The position numbers and the translations under genes are program-made. Shown in pieces: positions 6,774 to 13,129 of a stretch of DNA of 17,209 bases. Each line of letters begins with the position of its first letter. Within the stretch, counting starts at the first letter, position 1. Source of the stretch: DASVXQ01 sp046727955 (GTDB lineage Bacteria > Actinomycetota > CALGFH01); contig JBKPDO010000226.1 of the NCBI GenBank assembly GCA_046727955.1, positions 1 through 17,209 of the forward strand, written 5' to 3'. The notes under the pieces are model-generated. The model did not search any database and had not been told where the DNA came from. It saw nothing but the letters and a program-made list of their open reading frames with translations.

Positions 6774-7238
6774 CTATTTCGGGCCAACCACCGAACAACG
6801 ATACACTTCGTCTGTTACGTTGAGAGTGATTTCAGGATGGGCTCCGGCCGCCGCCGCCAGGACCTGCGCTTCAGAAACGAACTGGTGAGGCGTAAACCCC
6901 TCGTTGAAAACGATGAGGACCTGCTGCCACAAGGGATTGAATCCCTCACCCTGGATGGCATTGATCACAGGAATGAACTCCTGTTCCTCATCCAAATCGT
7001 TCGAAGCATAGATCGTGTTGACGCTCGGGTCATGCGCCAGTAACGCGCCTTCGGCATTGGCCGGCATCTCCTTCATATTGACGGTGACCAACTCACCCTC
7101 GTAGAACGCGGGCATCTGACCCGCGGCGCCATTCATGCTTCCTTGAGCAAGCGCCACGCTCGCCTGACCCGCCGTACACAAAATGCACAGCGACACAAAA
7201 GCAATGAACGCACGCGCCGATTTCCATCCAATGTGCAT
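6774..7238 (-). CDS. exported hypothetical protein, lower GC than its surroundings
   Basis: 154 residues from ATG 7238, chosen over upstream in-frame starts because GAAGGGGGGAAG lies immediately before it and a signal peptide follows. Residues 1-10 are basic (MHIGWKSARA), 11-27 form a hydrophobic core (FIAFVSLCILCTAGQA), and cleavage is likely after ALA near residue 31. The mature part is acidic and compact: ELVTVNMKEMPANAEGALLA, DPSVNTIYASNDLDEE, INAIQGEGFNPLWQQVLIVF, ending TDEVYRCSVVGPK. No catalytic motif recognised. Base composition is visibly less GC-rich than neighbouring genes and codon choice is more mixed, suggesting acquisition. It lies between an IS relic and another exported-protein operon. 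Confidence 0.7.
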   Translation of the reverse strand: MHIGWKSARAFIAFVSLCILCTAGQASVALAQGSMNGAAGQMPAFYEGELVTVNMKEMPANAEGALLAHDPSVNTIYASNDLDEEQEFIPVINAIQGEGFNPLWQQVLIVFNEGFTPHQFVSEAQVLAAAAGAHPEITLNVTDEVYRCSVVGPK

Positions 7239-7335
7239 CTTCTTCCCCCCTTCGATGTCTGTGTTGTGTGGTTCCAGCCCCAGCGGTTCGCCGGTGTACC
7301 CGTGGCACTCCAGCACCGCCGGCAGCCAGGGCCCG

Positions 7336-7381
7336 CCCGAGGACATCCTCGGGCCGTTGCCTGACCTGTCCGCCGGACAGG
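7336..7381 (-). terminator. two adjacent hairpins between exported-protein genes
   Basis: CCCGAGGA/TCCTCGGG (7336-7353) and CCTGTCC/GGACAGG (7365-7381) are perfect inverted repeats with 2- and 3-base centres. They lie 129-174 bases after the minus-strand stop at 7510 and upstream of the gene at 7238. They could terminate the 8359-7510 operon or act in the leader of the 7238 gene. The remainder of 7239-7509 has no gene I can support. Confidence 0.35.
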
Positions 7382-7464
7382 CTCGGTCATCGTCCGGCGC
7401 CAATCGTTCCCGCTCCACACCGCGGCCCCTTGAGCAACAAGCAACGACGGCCAGTCAGCTGCTC

Positions 7465-7478
7465 CGACCGTTCGGTCG
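7465..7478. promoter_or_regulatory. short palindrome, possible TetR-type operator
   Basis: CGACCGTTCGGTCG: two 6-base arms around TT. The ACCG-n2-CGGT core resembles TetR-family operators, but no TetR gene is present in the window and the site is over 220 bases from the nearest start. Confidence 0.2.
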
Positions 7479-7509
7479 TTTGCGTGGTCTCCTCCCGTCC
7501 GGGTCGCCG

Positions 7510-8046
7510 TCAGGAGCTGAAGTTCGCGATCGCCGAGGCACAGCCGACCCCCTGAATCCACACATTCTGGATCCCGGCGACGTCGGGGGCGATGTCGTCG
7601 GCGGCGACGATCATCTGCGCGGTGAAGGACTCGTCGTTACCGTCACCGGCGCGGTAGAAGTCCGCCAGGAGCACGACCGTGTTCTCATCGGTGATCGCGG
7701 TCTTCAGGGGCTCCGCCGCTGCCCCGGTGCACTTGAACATCGTGCTTGCCCGCAGTTCGACCGTGTCCCAGCGGACGCCTTCGCCGCTGAGACAGCCGGT
7801 CAGCGGGCCCTGGCCGACGTCGCTGGTGCATCGAAAGCCGCCAGCCGACTTGGCGAAGCCCGTCCCGGGGTTGTACGAGCCGCCGCCCGTGAGCCGGGCG
7901 GCACCGGTTGGGAAGCCGCTGATGCCGGTGGCGTTGAAGCCGAAGCCGATGTGGCCGGGCGCCGCCGCCGCGGGCGCCGCAAGCAGCAGCACGGCCGCTG
8001 CCAGCACCGCCGGCACCAGCGCAATGACCTTCACCTTCATCTTCAT
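7510..8046 (-). CDS. exported hypothetical protein with four cysteines
   Basis: 178 residues. ATG 8046 is taken as the start because it follows GGAAGG at good spacing and overlaps the previous gene's TGA (ATGA). The signal peptide is textbook: MKMKVKV, a hydrophobic core to about residue 27, then APAAAAPGH with likely cleavage near residue 30. The mature chain starts HIGFGFNATGISGFPTGAAR, is Gly-rich, and contains four Cys (in FRCTS, TGCLS, FKCTG, VGCAS) that could form two disulfides. It ends CASAIANFSS. It resembles small beta-rich secreted proteins of actinomycetes but no named family is recognised. Coupled to the upstream gene 8359-8043. Confidence 0.75.
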   Translation of the reverse strand: MKMKVKVIALVPAVLAAAVLLLAAPAAAAPGHIGFGFNATGISGFPTGAARLTGGGSYNPGTGFAKSAGGFRCTSDVGQGPLTGCLSGEGVRWDTVELRASTMFKCTGAAAEPLKTAITDENTVVLLADFYRAGDGNDESFTAQMIVAADDIAPDVAGIQNVWIQGVGCASAIANFSS

Positions 8047-8359
8047 CTTCCAAGCCCTTCCTTCCTGTGACCGGGAATCGGTGGCGCACGCCACCGGAGA
8101 CGCAGCGCCTGCTGCGCCCGCGAAGTCAGCTTCTGCACGTCAAGCACGAGCGACTGTCCAGACGGACAGGAGCACGCGCCGACCGGTGCCTCGTCGTCGC
8201 TGACGATGCGGGCGCCGCTGTCGTTGACGCTGCGGCTCCACGTTGAACGTGCGCGCCGAACGTGCGCGTCGGATGTCGCAACGGCAGCACTCGTCAGCAT
8301 GACCCCGGCGCGGCGAAGGACCTACCCGCCGTCAGGAGTCGCCGTACACACCGCTTCAT
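8043..8359 (-). pseudogene. small exported protein, one frameshift, coupled to the next gene
   Basis: ATG at 8359 follows AAGGGGGGG and reads MKRCVRRLLTAGRSFAAPG, then hits TGA. Restoring one base near 8305 joins it to VMLTSAAVATSDAHV, continuing SVNDSGARIVSDDEAPVGAC and SCPSGQSLVLDVQKLTS. The start looks like a signal peptide (basic, then hydrophobic, Ala-rich). The restored product is about 105 residues with a Cys-x-Cys pair. Its TGA overlaps the ATG of the 8046 gene by four bases, so the two were co-translated. The C-terminal 20 residues are basic and may contain another shift. Function unknown. Confidence 0.45.
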
Positions 8360-8529
8360 GGTCAGCCCCCCCTTGGCTGCGAAGCTTCGAGTGCCCGCGT
8401 TTCTCCCGAGCTTGGCCATGCGCTGCTTGGCGCGTGACGCCAGCGGGCCCTGCGGTCCCCCCTTGTGCTGGCCTGCTGCTTGTGGGCCCATGGCCGCGTA
8501 CGAGGCACCGCAGTGCCGACCGCCCCGGC

Positions 8530-8535
8530 GTTATA
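8530..8535 (-). promoter_or_regulatory. possible -10 element for the exported-protein operon
   Basis: TATAAC on the minus strand, about 170 bases upstream of the 8359 start. An AT-richer patch (8559-8595) lies just upstream. No convincing -35 at 16-18 bases. The rest of 8360-8704 has no supported gene. Confidence 0.2.
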
Positions 8536-8704
8536 GCACCATGCCCGCGCTTGCGCATACGCAGTTCATACGGAGTTCGTCGTAAATTCGCGGCGTAGAC
8601 GACCTGGCGATCGCAGCCAAGTGCCCCCGGCTCGGCCTCGCGCAGCCGCAGATGGCTCGAAGGCACCCATGCAACGGCGTCGCCTTGCCCACGTCGCCCG
8701 CACC

Positions 8705-9234
8705 GGCGCTGTTGCGTTCGCGATGACCGCCTTCGAGCAGCGAGACTGCCGGCATGAGAACTCGTCGCCCTTGCCCCGCTCCCATCGCCCGCTCCGCCTT
8801 CGCAGGCTTCCGCTTCCCACCCGACGTCATCGTCCTCGCGGTCCGCTGGTACCTGCGCTTCGGCCTGTCCTACGGCGACGTCGAAGAGCTACTCACCGAC
8901 CACGCGCCGGTGTATTCGGGCGCGCTCGAGGAGCTGGCGCCAGCAGCCTGGCATCGAACCGACCAGTACGCCAACAACCGTGTCGAGGCGGATCACGGTC
9001 GGCTAAAGGCGCGGCTGCGGCCGATGCGTGGGTTCAAGCAGGACCGGAGCGCCAGGATCGTGATCGCCGGGCATGCATTCGTGCAGAACGTTCGGCGCGG
9101 CTACTACGAGTTGGCGGTCGAGGAGCCCGTAAGCCGGCGGGTGGCGGTTGCGTTCGACGAGTTGGCCTTGGCGATCTGATCCCGGGAAGGGCGGGGCTTC
9201 AGCATGCCGCGAGCCGGCGGAACGCAACAGCGTC
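8705..9234 (+). mobile_element. internally deleted IS6-family element with terminal inverted repeats
   Basis: The left end GGCGCTGTTGCGTTCG (8705-8720) is matched inverted at the right end by GAACGCAACAGCGTCC (9220-9235). The uninterrupted shared core is CGCTGTTGCGTTC, 13 bp. Between them lies one shortened IS6-type transposase gene (8754-9179). The total length of about 530 bp compares with 750-900 bp for a complete element. No target duplication is visible in the bases next to the ends. The right end abuts an ISAzo13-type fragment, so the insertion is nested. Confidence 0.7.
8754..9179 (+). pseudogene. IS6-family transposase with about 90 residues deleted
   Basis: 141 residues. FPPDVIVLAVRWYLRFGLSY and GDVEELL are the IS6 N-terminal segment. 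TDHAPVYSGALEEL, the block QYANNRVEADHGRLKARLRP, then GHAFVQNVRRGYYEL and AVAFDELALAI are the C-terminal half. In intact relatives EELL and TD-APVY are separated by the rest of the helix-turn-helix and the first catalytic Asp region; here they are joined at about residues 47-49 (nt 8892-8900). The second Asp (TDHAP) and the Glu (VEADHGRLK) remain, so the frame is open but the enzyme cannot be catalytic. It could be mobilised only by a transposase supplied in trans. Confidence 0.75.
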
Positions 9235-9235
9235 C

Positions 9236-9439
9236 CTTGGGGTACACCGCCACGCCCATCTGCTCCCACCAGCGGCGCAGCGTGGCCACGGCGAATGCGG
9301 TGCTGTCATGATCGGTGCCGACCGAGACCCAGCCGGTGTTGCGCCCCAGGTCGTAGACCCCGTAGGGGACCGCCTTGCCAACGGTGGGGTCGGCAAAGTC
9401 ATGGACCCCGACCCGCTTTCCCGGACCTGGGGGGCGTTC
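9236..9439 (-). mobile_element. ISAzo13-family transposase fragment
   Basis: The minus strand reads VGVHDFADPTVGKAVPYGVYD, then NTGWVSVGTDHDSTAFAVAT and LRRWWEQMGVAVYPK, matching the core of ISAzo13-type (PF07592) transposases with the Gly-Thr-Asp-His-Asp catalytic block. In relatives the next residues lead to the ITAD-GGSN block. Here the match ends exactly at the right end of the IS6 element, and the missing part is not found on the other side of that element. Confidence 0.65.
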
Positions 9440-9523
9440 CGACCGCCTGTGTAATGAGCCGAGGGGATGCCATGAGGTCATCGCCGGACGAAAACAGCGG
9501 CAGGCTGTTACGTGACTCGGGTG

Positions 9524-9688
9524 CTATACCGGGATTTCGCCGGTCTGGCCCCACTGCTGAGTGCGCGTGTTGCCGGTGGTGCTGTCGATCAGGAACCAGG
9601 TGCCGCTGCTCGGGCGCCAGGCCGCGAAGTCGGTCTTGCCGTCGCCGTCATAGTCGCCCGGTACGGGGATGTCGCATGCGATCGGCTA
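9524..9688 (-). pseudogene. last repeat of an FG-GAP/VCBS repeat protein
   Basis: The minus strand reads DIPVPGDYDGDGKTDFAAWR, then PSSGTWFLIDSTTGNTRTQQ and WGQTGEIPV, ending at TAG 9524-9526. The DxDxDG calcium loop (DYDGDGKTD) and the closing WGQ-GEIPV are the signature of tandem VCBS/FG-GAP repeats in secreted surface proteins. An in-frame TAG lies immediately upstream (about 9690), so only one C-terminal repeat of about 53 residues survives, with no start codon. 9690-9829 shows no gene. Confidence 0.65.
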
Positions 9689-9829
9689 CGCCGACCATTG
9701 ACCCGGCGCCTACTCACAAGGAATCTTGGCGCCTGCGCGGAAAGCCGATGAGAATGAAGCCGGGCTCCACAGGAATATGAATCTGGAGATCCATCAATGC
9801 GCTGGCCGTCGGCGCTGGAGCACCGTTCA

Positions 9830-10480
9830 TTAGCGAGAGCTGTGACGCCAGACAAGCACCCGTGCGGCCTCTCGGAACGGCACAACCAGGTACACCGCGA
9901 GACTGAAATAAAGCGCCACCGCCAGTACCGGCAAGGCGAGCCCAATGAGGATCGCGATCACATACCCGATGACGACGGGCAGAAGTTTCCGCCGGTCTCT
10001 GTGCAGCTCCTCGTCGTCTTGGTGCGGCGAGTAGAGGTGCTCGTGCCGCGCGTACGCGTCCAGGGCGAACCCCACAAGGCGGATTGCCAGGAGCGTGAGC
10101 CCGTACATGGTGACATACACCCGTTCGCCGCTGGTGTCATGCAGGGCGTCCGCGACGAGCCGCGTCGGGAACGGCAGGAAGACCACCACGAGCAGAACGA
10201 GCAGGTTGAGGCGCAGGAGGAGCGGATCGGTCCGCGCGAGCTGGTCGGTCAATCCGGTGTGCAGGAGCCACGCACCGCCGATCGTCAGGAAGCTGATGAT
10301 GTAGGCCAGGTAGGAGGGCCAGGCATGAAGCACCTGCTGCAGGGGTGTGCCCGGCGGGTGAATCGCGAGGTCCAGTACGAGCACCGTGATGGCGAAGGCG
10401 AACACGCCGTCGCTGAATCCTTCCATCCGGTCCTTGCTGAGAACCCGGCGTCCGCGCGGCGTGTCTGGGTCAGCTGGCAC
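9830..10480 (-). CDS. TMEM175-like (DUF1211) potassium channel family protein
   Basis: 216 residues from GTG 10480, chosen because AAGGAGA lies 7 bases upstream and the sequence before it is basic filler. Helix one holds the family signature, R18-MEGFSDGVFAFAITVLVLDL, corresponding to the RxxxFSD pore-helix motif of TMEM175/DUF1211 (PF06736) channels. Further hydrophobic segments lie at about 52-74, 90-110, 120-140 and, in the C-terminal part, VIGYVIAILIGLALPVLAVA and LYFSLAVYLVVPF. Six helices fit the family. The bacterial members conduct K+ as tetramers. The gene is followed at a distance by IS debris and diverges from the DUF1269 gene at 10863. Confidence 0.85.
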   Translation of the reverse strand: MPADPDTPRGRRVLSKDRMEGFSDGVFAFAITVLVLDLAIHPPGTPLQQVLHAWPSYLAYIISFLTIGGAWLLHTGLTDQLARTDPLLLRLNLLVLLVVVFLPFPTRLVADALHDTSGERVYVTMYGLTLLAIRLVGFALDAYARHEHLYSPHQDDEELHRDRRKLLPVVIGYVIAILIGLALPVLAVALYFSLAVYLVVPFREAARVLVWRHSSR

Positions 10481-10543
10481 GGCACTGTCTCCTTCGCGTG
10501 GGCCGGCGGGCGGTGGCCTTCTATGGATCCAGGCTGTCTGCCC

Positions 10544-10558
10544 TGCTGCCGGGCAGCA
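10544..10558. repeat. perfect short hairpin in the divergent intergenic region
   Basis: TGCTGCCGGGCAGCA: 7-base arms around one G, 64 bases upstream of the channel gene start. A second GC palindrome (CCCGGCCGGGG) follows near 10575. It may affect the channel gene leader. The 10481-10862 region otherwise holds palindrome copies D and E and no supported gene. Confidence 0.3.
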
Positions 10559-10691
10559 CGGGTCCAGATTGCCCGGCCGGGGCCGGTCATGCCACGTGCC
10601 AGCGCCCGGCAGATGAGCCCTCGGGCAGGTGTCCAAAGACCCTGGCCGGGCTGACTCACCCCTGATGGTCAGCGGCCGCAGGTCGGATGGC

Positions 10692-10711
10692 TTCATCCGG
10701 ATGGGATGATG
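10692..10711 (+). promoter_or_regulatory. 20-bp interrupted palindrome, copy D
   Basis: TTCATCCGGATGGGATGATG, 151 bases before the DUF1269 start. It differs from copy C at only three bases and is likewise followed by CGCGGCC. Confidence 0.55.
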
Positions 10712-10828
10712 CGCGGCCATGACGCCAGCGCGCATCCTGGCATTGACCGAGAAGACAGCCTGATCCTGGGCCGCCGGTAGGTGCCTGCTGCTTCCGGTCC
10801 TCGTGGTGCGGCTTCCGGCCCGTTGCCG

Positions 10829-10848
10829 TTCACCCGGATGCGGTGAGA
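10829..10848 (+). promoter_or_regulatory. 20-bp interrupted palindrome, copy E
   Basis: TTCACCCGGATGCGGTGAGA, the most diverged copy on the right arm. It lies directly against the ribosome binding site AGGAG of the DUF1269 gene (ATG 10863). A protein bound here would block transcription or translation initiation. Confidence 0.45.
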
Positions 10849-10862
10849 ACAGGAGATGCGAC

Positions 10863-11372
10863 ATGGCAAAGCCAGACGCGGTATTCATCTACATCGGCAC
10901 CTATCCCGGCGAGGCGGGGGCGCGAGCCGACTACGACATCGTCAAGGACCTGCATGCGGCTGGTGCGATCGGGACCTACGACGCCGCCGTGGTCACCAAG
11001 GACGACGCGGGCAAGATGCACGTCAGCAAGGATGAGATGGCCACCCGGCACGGGGCGTGGGGCGGCGCCGCCGTCGGTGCCCTCATCGGCATCTTGTTCC
11101 CGCCCGCGATCATCGCTTCCGCCGCGGTCGGCGCGGCGGTGGGCGGGGTGGGCGGCCATTTGTGGCGTGGCATGTCCCGGGCCGACGTCAAGGAACTCGG
11201 GGAGATCATCGACGACGGGCAGGCGGCGCTGGTCATCGTCGGCGAGAGCAAGCTGGCGCAGGCGGTGGACAAGGCCGCGTTGAAGGCCGAAAAGCACGTC
11301 GCCAAGGAACTCGACGTCAAATCGAAGGACATCGACAAGGCCGTCCAGGAAGCCGCCACCGAAATCAGCTGA
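10863..11372 (+). CDS. DUF1269 family protein
   Basis: 169 residues; ATG 10863 follows AGGAG. The N-terminal half has a ferredoxin-like pattern (DAVFIYIGTYPGEAGARADY, IVKDLHAAGAIGTYDAAVVT). A Gly/Ala-rich hydrophobic hairpin follows at about 63-100 (WGGAAVGALIGILFPPAIIA, AVGAAVGGVGGHLWRGMS), then an amphipathic Lys-rich C-terminus (KAALKAEKHVAKELDVKSKD). This is the usual layout of DUF1269 (PF06897) proteins, thought to associate with membranes; their role is unknown. The gene is intact and is the counterpart of the broken family member at 354. Palindrome copies D and E precede it and a hairpin follows its stop. Confidence 0.85.
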   Translation: MAKPDAVFIYIGTYPGEAGARADYDIVKDLHAAGAIGTYDAAVVTKDDAGKMHVSKDEMATRHGAWGGAAVGALIGILFPPAIIASAAVGAAVGGVGGHLWRGMSRADVKELGEIIDDGQAALVIVGESKLAQAVDKAALKAEKHVAKELDVKSKDIDKAVQEAATEIS

Positions 11373-11376
11373 CCTG

Positions 11377-11391
11377 CCGGCCCCGGGCCGG
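11377..11391 (+). terminator. hairpin after the DUF1269 gene
   Basis: CCGGCCCCGGGCCGG has 7-base arms around one C and begins four bases after the TGA. It may attenuate transcription into the lipoprotein-like gene at 11444. Confidence 0.35.
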
Positions 11392-11443
11392 AGGACGGCT
11401 ATTTCGCCCGCAGGCCGAACCACCGCCACCCGGGGGAGGGCAC

Positions 11444-11868
11444 ATGAGACCAGCAGCTCGGCCAGGCCCGCGCAGATGGCTGCTGCTTCCGGCCGCCGCC
11501 CTGGTCCTGGCCACGCCGGCCACCGGGTGCAGCAGCAGCAACCGGCCTACTGCACCGACGCCGACCAGGTCAAGACCTCGGTGCACAGCCTCGGCAATGT
11601 CAACGTTGCCAAGAACGGCCTGGACGCCCTGAAGACCGCGCTGAGCCAAGTCCAGACCAACGCAAAAACGTTCGCCACCGACGCAAAGTCGGCGTTCCCG
11701 TCGCAGACCACGGCACTGGAAAACTCGCTGTCCAGCCTGGAGACCGCGATCAAGTCCGCGCAGGGCCAGCCTCCCCTAACCGCGGCCGCGGCCGTCGTGT
11801 CATCGGTCACGCAAGTGACGAACTCGGCAAGCGCACTGCAGAGTGCCGTAAAAGGCAAATGCCAGTGA
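11444..11868 (+). pseudogene. lipoprotein-like exported protein with a frameshift in an AGC repeat
   Basis: ATG 11444 follows GGGGGAGGG and encodes an export signal: MRPAARPGPRRW, hydrophobic LLLPAAALVLATPATG, then CSSSN, a probable lipoprotein cleavage site although the lipobox (ATG-C) is weak. In the AGCAGCAGC tract at about 11531-11540 the frame must shift by one base to continue AYCTDADQVKTSVHSLGNVN and a long Ala/Ser/Thr/Gln-rich helical region (ALKTALSQVQTNAKTFATDA, LENSLSSLETAIKSAQG), ending SAVKGKCQ. About 141 residues when restored; the mature region is predicted coiled-coil-like with two Cys. No family named. Slippage in the repeat or a sequencing indel would explain the break. Confidence 0.6.
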
Positions 11869-11927
11869 CCAGTGCCCGGCGGATGCACCGGGAGACCGTC
11901 AACCGATATCAGACAGGAGCGCCGCAG

Positions 11928-12446
11928 ATGCCGAAATGGAACTTCGTGGCGATGGGCCAGGTGGGCCTGACCGGCTGGACCAGGGTGGCCGCCAAGCCGC
12001 TCGCCCGAGCGATCGTCCGCAGGACCGGACGGCCGGAGGCCCAGATCCTGTCGCTGATCGGCGCGGGGTTCCTCGCGATCGCATTGATCGACTTTCTCCG
12101 CGAGGTCGATGCCGTGATCGCTGCCGGGCGAACCGCGCCGTCAGCCAGCCAAGGACGCTCCCGCCGCCCACACCTAGGACTGGCCCGTCAGGTGCCTGGC
12201 TGGGGCTATCGATACAGATCAAGCGGAACGCAGACCCAGACCAAGCGAAAGTCGCTGCGCTACGCCCCGCCCGTCATCCGGGTCATCCGATCTGGCGAGT
12301 ACGACAGGTACCGCCGTCGCATGGTTGAGACAGGCCAGCGCGCCGACGGCCAATTCAAAGTCCTACGCCTCACCAGCGACACCTCGTTCGCCACCGAATT
12401 CCAAGCCGAGCGGGACCTGGTTGGCAGCCAGCCAACCTCGGCCTGA
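11928..12446 (+). CDS. small conserved membrane-type protein with a non-homologous tail
   Basis: 172 residues from ATG 11928, preceded by AGGAG. Residues 1-70 look native: PKWNFVAMGQVGLTGWTR, VAAKPLARAIVRRTGRPEAQ, then a hydrophobic helix ILSLIGAGFLAIALIDFLRE (about 44-63) and VDAVIAAGR. After about residue 75 the composition changes to Arg/Ser/Gln-rich, then from about 118 to 172 it again looks protein-like (RSGEYDRYRRRMVETGQRAD, FKVLRLTSDTSFATEFQAER). The gene is probably composite, the remains of two genes joined by loss of a stop or a deletion. It is followed 17 bases later by the truncated GAPDH start. Confidence 0.5.
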   Translation: MPKWNFVAMGQVGLTGWTRVAAKPLARAIVRRTGRPEAQILSLIGAGFLAIALIDFLREVDAVIAAGRTAPSASQGRSRRPHLGLARQVPGWGYRYRSSGTQTQTKRKSLRYAPPVIRVIRSGEYDRYRRRMVETGQRADGQFKVLRLTSDTSFATEFQAERDLVGSQPTSA

Positions 12447-12463
12447 CCGCTGAGGAAACGCAG

Positions 12464-12499
12464 ATGGCCAAGGTCGCGATCAACGGGCTCGGCCGGATC
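12464..12499 (+). pseudogene. gap: first 12 codons of glyceraldehyde-3-phosphate dehydrogenase
   Basis: ATG 12464, preceded by GAGGAAA, encodes MAKVAINGLGRI, the strongly conserved N-terminus of GAPDH: the first beta strand and the start of the NAD-binding GxGRIG loop. The next codons (TGC TCC GGG) break the motif, where a second Gly-Arg should follow, and the minus-strand PAP2 gene begins its 3' end 18 bases on. The remaining 320 or so codons are missing, so position 12499-12500 is a rearrangement breakpoint. The 12-residue match is short but highly characteristic. Confidence 0.6.
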
Positions 12500-12516
12500 T
12501 GCTCCGGGCCGCGCGA

Positions 12517-13088
12517 TCAGCTGGCTCGCCGCGCGCTGCGAACGCGGCTGAGCGCCAGGCCGGCGGCGGCGCCAAGGGCCGCGCCCGCAACGACGTCGGC
12601 GGGGTAGTGAGCGCCGGTCCACACGCGGGACCAGGCGACGGCGGCACCGACGACCCGACCGGAACGGCCAGCTCGGGTGCCTGGCGCGCGACCGCGACGG
12701 TGAACGCGACCGCCGAGGCCGCGTGCCCGGAGGGAAACGACGTGGTGACGGGGGCGCGGTAGACCCGGCGGCCCAGCGGGACGTCGCCGAGCGGCGGCCT
12801 GCGGCGCCGCACCGACAGCTTCGCCAGCCCGTTCGCGGTGCCGCTGGCCAGGGCAACCGAGACGATCCCACGCGCGGCCGCCCGTCGCCATGCCGGCCGA
12901 CCAGACAGGGTCAGCAACAGGGCAAGGCCCAGCCACAGCCGCGACCAGTCGGCCGCCCGTGACAGCGCCGGCATGGACCGGCCCAGCACCGGGTTGTGGG
13001 CGCCGGCGATGCGCTGGAACAGGGCCAGGTCGGCGCGGCGAGCGGTCCAGGCCAGGGCTGCCAGCCAGCTGGGCTGGGGCCGCGCCAC
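12517..13088 (-). pseudogene. PAP2-family phosphatase with one frameshift
   Basis: About 190 residues when one base is restored near 12655. GTG 13088 begins ARPQPSWLAALAWTARRADL. The three PAP2 (phosphatidic acid phosphatase type 2) motifs are visible: KLSVRRRRPP, PSGHAAS and, after the shift, SRVWTGAHYPADV, with catalytic Arg, His, Arg, His and Asp all present. Hydrophobic segments lie between them (LWLGLALLLTLSG; ASAVAFTVAVA; VVAGAALGAAAGLAL at the C-terminus). It would remove phosphate from membrane lipid phosphates on the outer face. It is 41 bases downstream of the diacylglycerol kinase-family gene on the same strand, so probably co-transcribed; kinase and phosphatase act in opposite directions. 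Confidence 0.7.
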
Positions 13089-13129
13089 GCCGCCTGCGGA
13101 CCCTGGCTACAGCCCCACCCCGCGGCCGC

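Noticed and set aside
10719..10763. 14-codon reading frame just after palindrome copy D
   Set aside because: No ribosome site and nothing to distinguish it from chance.
10481..10888. 136-codon upstream extension of the TMEM175-like gene
   Set aside because: Low-quality Arg/Pro-rich translation; the GTG at 10480 has a good ribosome site right before the family signature.
12270..12290. GTCATCCGGGTCATCCG as a motif copy
   Set aside because: A direct rather than inverted repeat, inside a coding region.
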